Assembly (NCBI GenBank): GCA_021292165.1
Contig: CM037878.1
Coordinates: forward strand, 3,038,001-3,102,000
Direction of reading: 5' to 3'
Length of the DNA: 64,000 nucleotides
Origin: Shinisaurus crocodilurus
Taxonomy: Eukaryota; Chordata; Lepidosauria; Squamata; Shinisauridae
This document shows positions 57,361 to 64,000 of this stretch, piece by piece. Made by a program: the position numbers and the translations under genes. The notes below the pieces were generated by a model. That model was not told the DNA's origin. It saw only the letters and a list, made by a program, of their open reading frames with translations, and made no database searches. Each line of letters begins with the position of its first letter. Within the stretch, counting starts at the first letter, position 1.

Positions 57361-57830
57361 GCACTGGCTACCAGTTGCTTGCCGAGCCGAATTCAAGGTG
57401 TTGGTTTTGACTTTTAAAACCCTACACGGCTCCGGCCCAGCTTATCTCAAGGAGCGCCTCCAGCAACATCAAGTAGGCCGCTCAACAAGGTCTGCCACGG
57501 ACGGCCTTCTCCTTATCCCATCAGCCAGAGCAGCCAGGCTGGTGGGGACTAGGAAGAGGGCCTTCTCTGTGGCGGCCCCCACATTATGGAACTCCCTCCC
57601 TAGTGACCTTCGCCATGCCCCCTCCGTGATGAGCTTCCGCCGTGCATTAAAAACATGGGTTCAGGCGGGAATATGGGGGGTTAGGTTTTTAATGAGAATT
57701 TTTATATTGTTTAATTGTTATATTTTATTGTGTGTTTTGTTGTATTTTGGTTGTACATCGCCCAGGGTGGCCGGGTGACCGGCCAGATGGGTGATTGATA
57801 AATATAATAAATAATAATAAAAAATAAATG
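57361..57830 (+). mobile_element. L2-type LINE, 3' fragment
   Basis: Starts at HWLPVACRAEFK, continues to LWNSLPSDLRHAP and the usual 3' UTR. Small deletions near 57657 change the last codons. Closest to the copy at 50193. Confidence 0.9.
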
Positions 57831-57839
57831 GACAATTTC

Positions 57840-57873
57840 CTCCTCCTCCTCCTCCTCCTCCTCCTCCTCCTCC
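57840..57873. repeat. (CTC)n microsatellite
   Basis: About eleven units after the L2 tail. Confidence 0.9.
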
Positions 57874-57879
57874 AGGCTT

Positions 57880-58460
57880 TCTCATTCAGATGCAACCCAG
57901 TTCCCTCTACAATTCAAAGGGGTTGGAATTGTGTGGAGATGTCCACTCCAATCCATGTTGCTTTGATCTCATGCACAGTAGGCAAGGCAGCCTCTTCATT
58001 CCATGGGAGAAAACAACAGACTGCATGTGCAATGCGCAAGTGCCCCCGTCTGCAAATGAATGGCAAGCGAGCTCTGCGTGTGTTGAAGCTGCAATGCTTG
58101 TAAGGAACTTCTGGAGCAGGGCACGGGGCTTGGGTGGGGGCCCTCAGTGGAAAGGCCAGGAGTGGTGGGCAAGCTCCTCGGAAAGGCATTTGGCTCGCCA
58201 CTGCCAGTAGCCTCCACCACTCTGGGTTTGTGCAGCTGTGGACCAGAACGGGGGGCGGGGGGCATTGAGGATGTTCTAAGTGCACACCCTCCGCTCAAGC
58301 AGAGCAGTGGGGAGATCTGACAGGCCTGGCCAGGACCCCACAAGAACCGGTGGTGATGGTCGTGGGGGTTATCTTAGAACATGCCTCCAGAATCCTGTGC
58401 AAGACACTGGGGTTCCTCAGCAGAGGAGACCAGGGGGAAAGAAGGGGACTTTATCTTCAA
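57880..58460. other. No recognised feature
   Basis: Unassigned. Confidence 0.4.
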
Positions 58461-58467
58461 CTTAAAA

Positions 58468-58585
58468 CAGTGTTCTCCAACCTTGGGTCCCCAGATGTTT
58501 TTTGGCCTACAACTCCCAGCATAGCTGGCTGGGGCGTGCTGGGAGTTGTAGGCCAAAAACATCTGGGGACCCAAGGTTGGAGAAC
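58468..58585. mobile_element. Foldback hAT-like MITE
   Basis: Left end CAGTGTTCTCC intact; right end stops at GGAGAAC. Flanks ACTTAAAA and ACTTACAA are a 7/8 target duplication. Confidence 0.8.
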
Positions 58586-58660
58586 ACTTACAATTTTGAA
58601 AAGCCCTGCTTCTGAGCAGGAGGGGGATGACTTCAGCCTTCCATGGTCTGCTTTTAAAAC

Positions 58661-58706
58661 AGATAGATAGATTCTATGATTCTAGATAGATAGATAGACA
58701 GATAGA
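58661..58706. repeat. (GATA)n with CR1-like octamers
   Basis: GATAGATAGATTCTATGATTC then more GATA units; may be a CR1 or SINE tail expanded into a microsatellite. Confidence 0.7.
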
Positions 58707-58709
58707 ATT

Positions 58710-59755
58710 TATAAAGCAAATGTGCACACTCAGAATATATTAATACTTGGGGCCTAACTAAGGCTGAACTGAAATTACCCCGCCCGCCCTGCTTGCTTGT
58801 GTTACTGGGCCGCTGCTGGTGTCGTGTGTGGGCCTTTGGGCCAGCTCTGACAGCTGCTTTCAGGAAGGAATGTTTGGCCCTTGCATGGGAGGAAGGAGGG
58901 GAAAGATTGGGCTGAAGGGGCAAAACAGCCACAGGTCAAAACACTGATGGAGGTTTGCCTCCTTGCATAAACTGAGGACTCCCCCCCCCCACCTGATTTG
59001 TCCCTTCTCTGAGGCTGTTTGGGTTTTGTACAGGACTCTGCGCTTAAGTGAGGAGCTGGAGTTTATCTCTCTGCAAGTAACCACATCCTGATTATCTGTA
59101 TACGGAAGTGGGGGGGGGGGGAAGTAAAAATAAACTGCAAGTTAAATACACACGTTTTTCACGGCGAAACATCGGCACCGCTGTTCATTCATCCCAGCAA
59201 GCTAAAAATAAACCCCTGTACGCTAATCAAAATAAACACGACAGAACCCACACTGCAAAAGACAACTCTTGACTTACACAATTCGGGCAAAATTGGGAGC
59301 AGAGGAAACTGTGTAGGGCTCAGCACACCCCAGAGATTGTGAGGGGCCTGCGGCCTTATCCCACTGCTGCCTCCCCCTCCCAGGTTGTAGGGGTGGCGGG
59401 GGTGCGGTGGGGAGGGCGGGAAATGCGCTGCCAGGCTTCGGCTCCTTAGGATTTATTATGTACTGTATTATGTATTTAGTACATTTCCAATCTGCCCAAT
59501 AACGACTGTTCTCTGGGTGGATCACAACCAGCAATTAGACAGATTTCCTGTTTGGAAAAGTGGCTCCTCGTGAAGCTTGCCAATGCTTTTGCAACCTGCG
59601 TTATCGACTACTGGGAAGTGCTCGCTGTGGGGCTGCCCTTGGAGACGACCATGAAGCTCATGACTGCAGAGTGTGCAGCTGCGCCATGGTGATGGCTGAG
59701 GGGCCACCCGGAGGGAGCCTTCTGGTTTGCATGTGTATGCCTCTCGTGGCGACCC
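58710..59755. other. No recognised feature
   Basis: Unassigned; G and C runs at 58981 and 59110. Confidence 0.4.
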
Positions 59756-59756
59756 A

Positions 59757-59837
59757 TTCCTATATGTTCTATTACACAACCACAAGGTGGCGCTGCGGTA
59801 TAGCGGAATTGTGAGAATACACCAGCTTCTCATCGCA
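59757..59837. repeat. 80-bp repeat with CTCF-like core, copy 2
   Basis: CCACAAGGTGGCGCTGCGG at 59780-59798 and GGAATTGTGAGAATACACC as in copy 1, same orientation, 5.3 kb apart. Confidence 0.8.
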
Positions 59838-59839
59838 CG

Positions 59840-60450
59840 AAGGAGCAGTTCCACAGACAAACTTGAGGTGCTGGCATTTTAACAGCAGAAATTTCAGCGA
59901 ACCAAGATAAGTTTAGCTTTAAACATTCCTCAATGTTTTTGTTTATATTAATGACTAAATTTTGATAACTTAATTCTCCAAATTGATCTAAGTCAGCAAA
60001 AAATTGATCTCCCAGATATCTTACATCAGAGCTTATCTTTAAACCCAGTATCTGTCTTTGCTTAGTCATGAACAGCACAATCCTCAATGACTCAGAAGTA
60101 AGTCCCATTGAGTTTAATGAGACTTACTCCCAGGTAAGGGGGTATAAGATTCCAGACTAAGATATCCACACAAATTAGCTCAGATTTATCTTTGTTTACT
60201 TTGTAACCAGAAAATAAAATCTAAATATCCACTCAAAAGAGTGGGGGGTGGGAGAGAAGACTGACTGAATCGGGTGTTCGAAAGATAGCATTATGTCATC
60301 AACATATAATGAAATTTTAAGAACACCTTGTCCAGCTTTTACTAATTTTTATGCCTATTATGTTATTATCTGATGCAGCTTCCCCCCAGCCCTCCGAAAT
60401 GGCATCTCTGTATCCTATTCTGGAATAACCATTTTGTCTTAAACAGTTAA
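59840..60450. other. Mostly unassigned
   Basis: 60090-60140 is a copy of the GAAGTAAGTCCCATTGAGTT short dispersed repeat; the rest shows nothing. Confidence 0.45.
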
Positions 60451-60453
60451 GAT

Positions 60454-60588
60454 CAGGGCTCTCCAACCTTGGGTCCCCAGATGTTGCTGGACTACAGCTC
60501 CAGAATCCCTTGCCATTAGCCATGCTGGCTGGGTATGCTGGGAGCTGTAGGCCAGCAACATCTGGGGAACCAAGGTTGGAGAGCCCTG
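60454..60588. mobile_element. Foldback hAT-like MITE, variant
   Basis: CAGGGCTCTCCAACCTTGG to GGTTGGAGAGCCCTG; arms carry GTTGCTGGACTACAGCTCC in place of the usual TTTTTGGCCTACAACTCC. Confidence 0.85.
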
Positions 60589-60716
60589 GGTTAGATATTT
60601 TAGTATTTAGAGACTAATGAAAGTTGGAAACATGGACTTCTGAGAAAAATATTTTTTTTAGCAATAATTGTATCCAAACAATAACTGCTATTAGTAGTGG
60701 TAGTTGTTGCTGCTAT

Positions 60717-60765
60717 TCATCATCATCATCATTATCATCATCATCATTATCATCATTCATCATTA
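60717..60765. repeat. (ATC)n microsatellite
   Basis: Imperfect CAT/ATC units. Confidence 0.85.
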
Positions 60766-60884
60766 TTATAGAAGTTAGTGCTCTATGGGGCTACAATTTG
60801 TGCTTGCACTCACACAACTAATCTCTGATCACTCAGGCTGGAGTTGTCCCACCACCGTGTCCAAGAAGTCCCGTGACCCAGAGT

Positions 60885-61100
60885 AGGGAGTGGGGGCAGA
60901 CATGAGAGAGGTGTATTATGCATTGGATGGAGAAGGTGAATGGAGAAAACTTCTTCCTTTCCCAAAATACTAAAGCTCAGAAGGCACCCAGTAAAATTGA
61001 TTGACAGAAGATTCTGGACAAAAGAAAGTGCTTCATGATGCAATGCCCAGTTAATTGGTGGAATTCACCATCACAAGATGTGGCAATGACAACTTCACAG
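60885..61100 (+). mobile_element. CR1/L3-like LINE fragment
   Basis: GGTGGAATTCACCATCACAA and GATGTGGCAATGAC match the ORF2 end of the family at 32885; diverged. Confidence 0.5.
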
Positions 61101-61389
61101 AAGGTCTATCAGCAGTTATTGTTACTCATTAGTACTCATGATGGCTAAATTTGAATGATATTTCCCCCCATATAATTATCCAGGAAAGGGGCAACTGCAC
61201 AGAATGGCAGACAGACACTTCTTCCTGGAGCATTTTCACAAGCAATTTCAACTCATGCAATGGGTGCCGGTCTTTCTAGCGGCCCCCAAGCAGTTTGAAC
61301 TTGTAAAAAAGAAAGAAAGACAAAGAGAGGGCAGCCTCAGACTGCATTGTAAACTGTAAATAACCAAACAAGGCTGTGGGAGAACTGTG

Positions 61390-62110
61390 GATCAATCGGC
61401 ACATCTGCCTTCCAGCTCGAGCACTGGTCCAGGAGGTATGAATTGGCTCCTTCTGCTCCAAAACGTGGTGGAGCAAATGGAATGCTCCCCCACCCCAGTG
61501 CTCATCCAATCCATTACCACGGGCAGGTGCTGATTAAGCCCTTCCACTGCCTTACCTGCATCTGATGAAAAGGAGAAATGGAATGGCGTGTCACCAGCAT
61601 ACTGATGGCACCATGCTCCAAATCTCCAGATGACCCCCCTCAGCGGTTTGATGTCAATGTTTGATAGCTTGGGAGAGAATATGGAACCCCGTGGGATCCT
61701 AAAGCATAAATGCCAAGGAATCAAGCAGAACCCCCCCCCCCAGTACGACCTGCTGAAAAAGGTCATCCACACACGAGTGGAGCCACGGTAAAGCTGTCCC
61801 GCCCACTGCTAGCACAGACAACCTTTCCAGAAAGATACCGTGGTCCATGATATCAAAAGTGACAGAGAGGTATGGGAGAACCAAGAGGGCCACAATCTCC
61901 CCATCTCTCTCTCCCAGCATAACCCACCATTCCACAGGGCACCCCAGGCAATTTCAGTGGCAAAATCAGGCCTAAACCCCAATTGCGATGGATCTAGAAA
62001 ATCAGCTTCATCCAAGAGTTTCTGATTGTCCACCTCCCTCTCAAACAACTTGTCTAGGAAGGGGATGTTAGCCATTGTCCTACAGTTATCGAGAACTTCC
62101 GGGTCCAACA
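61390..62110 (-). mobile_element. L2-like LINE reverse transcriptase fragment, antisense
   Basis: Minus-strand pieces in shifting frames: PFLDKLFEREVDNQKLLDE, LSVTFDIMDHGIFLERLS, GSIFSPKLSNIDIKPL and HQYAGDTPFHFSF. They follow the order of the L2 reverse transcriptase fingers and palm. The catalytic YADD reads YAGD, and frames are broken, so it is dead. Confidence 0.75.
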
Positions 62111-62114
62111 GTAT

Positions 62115-63440
62115 TTTTTTTCAGCCTCCTTTAAGGAGTCTGGGAGCACTCCCTCTCTTAAAGGGAGTTTATAACCTCCTGGCTAACGATACTTGCAGGC
62201 GATGCATTTCATACTGAACTCTCAGTGCCCATTGATTTTCTGAGAGAGAATCAATCAATTTTCAGTTTAATGAGTGTGAAGGTTGGCCTGTTATGGCAGA
62301 AACTCTAAGGTTTTCTAGGCCTTTTGGTAACTTCTGAAGTTCCGAGTGCCTTGTTTATCCCCAATAGGAGATTACCAGTTAATGCAGCAAAACTGACAGA
62401 GAAGGAAAAATAACATGCCTGTAGCAACAACATGAAAAGGGCAGTTCTGTTCCTATATCCCAGGAGAAAGACGAGCCACGAGTAGTTTGTTATTTGAAAA
62501 AAATACTTTGATCTAGGGGATTTGCGAGAAAAGGCATCACACAGAATGCAAGCAGTCAGTGCCAGATAATGTGCACCATAAATCATTTATTTAAATCCAG
62601 TGTCAGGATGTCCGAGTCTTGAGAAAACCCACTTCCTTCAGTTAATATCGGAAATGAGCCAAAGCATCACGGCTGGTTTTTTTAAATTGCAAACATTTTC
62701 AGCAGTGCTGAAAAATGCCTCCCTTTTTAAGCAATTTCCCAGCACTCCTGGGAAAAATGTTTCCTTTCCCACTTAAATTGCCCTCATTTGCCCTGTTTCA
62801 CCATGTAGTCAAGGCTGATTGTCTATGTATGCACCGTAATGATGCTATTTTGTTCACTGTGTGATCCCTGATTGACTGGGATCAAGCAATTTGATTATTC
62901 TATGAAGGAAGAAGGCACAGTAGTCACAGAAAAAGGCATTGCACCAAAGCAGCAGCACCGAGGGGGAAAGAAGGGTGCCCCAGAAGGGGAATGATCACAC
63001 AGACGAAATATTGGGGGCGGGTGGAGAGTTTCTATTCTAACAACATTGCTCGGTTCTACTAAAAAATTGAAACTGTCAATAAGTTTTGATGCGATGCAAT
63101 CTAGAACCATATCTAGTCAGGTTTAGGGTTATGCCAAATTTTCACGTGAGTCTTCTTTTCAAATGGCCAGGAGCACTGTGGTATACTTATTTATTTAAAG
63201 CATTTTTTTTTTTTATCATGCTTGCTATTTTAAAAAAATAACAACCTCAAAACAGTTCGCACCATGAAAAACATACATTAAAACCTTACCGGGAAATATC
63301 AAATATCCAAAACATCTAACGGTGTATCGAGATCGTAGGAATGCAGAATCTGTGCAAAGAGGTATGTTTCTAATGCCCACCAGGAGTGCGCTACTTGTGG
63401 TGCCTCCTGATTAATAGTGTGTGTGGGGGCATTGGGCGTG
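62115..63440. other. No recognised feature
   Basis: Unassigned, A/T-rich. Confidence 0.4.
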
Positions 63441-63449
63441 TTGTGCACA

Positions 63450-64000
63450 CCAGGCAGTGCCGCCGGCTCCAGGTTTTGGAGGGCCCTTGGGCAAGACCCC
63501 CTCAGTGGGGCCCCCTCCCTCAGTGAGTCAGCTTCACGCCACCGTGGCCGCCGGCTGCTCCCGCCCCCCGTTCTCCTCCTTGCTCCCACTTGGCTTGCTG
63601 GACGGGCGGCAGAGGGCCCGCGAGCAAGCCGGCCACGGCATCTCCTGCCCCTCCTCCTCACCACCACCGTTGACTGGGCCGGAGCGAGAGGCGGCGGGAC
63701 AAGCCGGCTGCAACGGGGAAGAGGGCGGTCGGCATCAGTGGGCCCCTGCTGGGCTGTGGGCTCTCGGCGGGTGCCCCACCGTGCCGAGCCTTGATGCTGG
63801 CCCTGCCGTAAACTGACACGGGGGGGTTCTGCCAGCGCCGCTGTCGAGTTGCATACATAATGCCAGTGTGTGGGGTGCAGGGGGGGGGGGTCGGGGCCAG
63901 CCGTGCACCCGACATCGGCGGAGCGATGGGTGGCAGAGCCTTGTTCCCGGTCTCCGTGAGAGAGCCCCCCCCCCAAGGCTCAGTGCCGAAACTGACACGG
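63450..64000. other. GC-rich block, possibly a hAT-type element
   Basis: GCCGCCGGCTCCAGGTTTTG and GGGCCCTTGGGCAAG resemble the left part of GC-rich hAT elements such as that at 35490. GACACGG occurs at 63815 and at the window end. Ends are not resolved; no exon signature despite the high GC. Confidence 0.35.

Noticed and set aside
63299..63976. 225-codon minus-strand frame
   Set aside because: GC-rich, low complexity, no domain; likely a by-product of a repeat.
1..64000. CRISPR arrays, bacterial operons or phage systems
   Set aside because: Introns, LINEs, SINEs and microsatellites show vertebrate nuclear DNA; the tandem array at 5188 has no spacers.

Overview
This window is vertebrate nuclear DNA, most likely from a squamate reptile. 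It carries two recognisable protein-coding genes, both on the minus strand and both split by introns. The evidence for a squamate is the repeat mix: CR1 and L2 LINE tails, a Sauria-type SINE, a tRNA-derived SINE, 5S rRNA-headed SINEs, many short foldback hAT-like MITEs and Ty1/copia LTR elements. Species cannot be told from sequence reading alone.

Genes. A CpG island at about 20.1-21.6 kb holds the first coding exon of CCDC50 (Ymer), 16 codons plus one base followed by a splice donor. The gene runs leftward out of the window, so positions 1-20865 are probably its first intron. At 47.8-53.9 kb lie all three coding exons of OSTN (osteocrin/musclin). Joined in frame they give about 134 residues with a signal peptide, a KRKR processing site and the two natriuretic-peptide-like motifs. 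From memory, the human order on 3q28 is OSTN, UTS2B, CCDC50, so the two genes found agree with conserved synteny. I could not find the UTS2B coding exon with its CFWKYC core between them.

Repeats. From left to right: 0-5.7 kb has a 0.75-kb duplication containing antisense CR1, a hAT-like MITE, a TIR element and a 111-bp tandem array. 7.9-12.9 kb is a complete Copia-type LTR element with matching 540-bp LTRs and a 5-bp target duplication, but no long open reading frame. 16.7-17.7, 28.1-29.0, 50.2-50.9 and 57.4-57.8 kb are L2 tails. 26.6-27.5 kb is another CR1. 31.9-33.3 kb holds older antisense LINEs. 34.5-37.5 kb is a nest: a CR1 abuts a decayed second Copia element, into which a 605-bp hAT element jumped, which itself carries a foldback repeat. 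54.9-55.7 kb is a hAT-type element full of GACTCG repeats. 60.9-62.1 kb holds further LINE pieces.

The most unusual observations are the young-looking but non-coding Copia element, the copia-style half-tRNA primer site in both Copia elements, the 5S-headed SINE with a CR1 tail, and short repeats that carry CTCF-like and ZNF143-like motifs close to the two genes. All coordinates and identities come from reading by eye; nothing was aligned by program.
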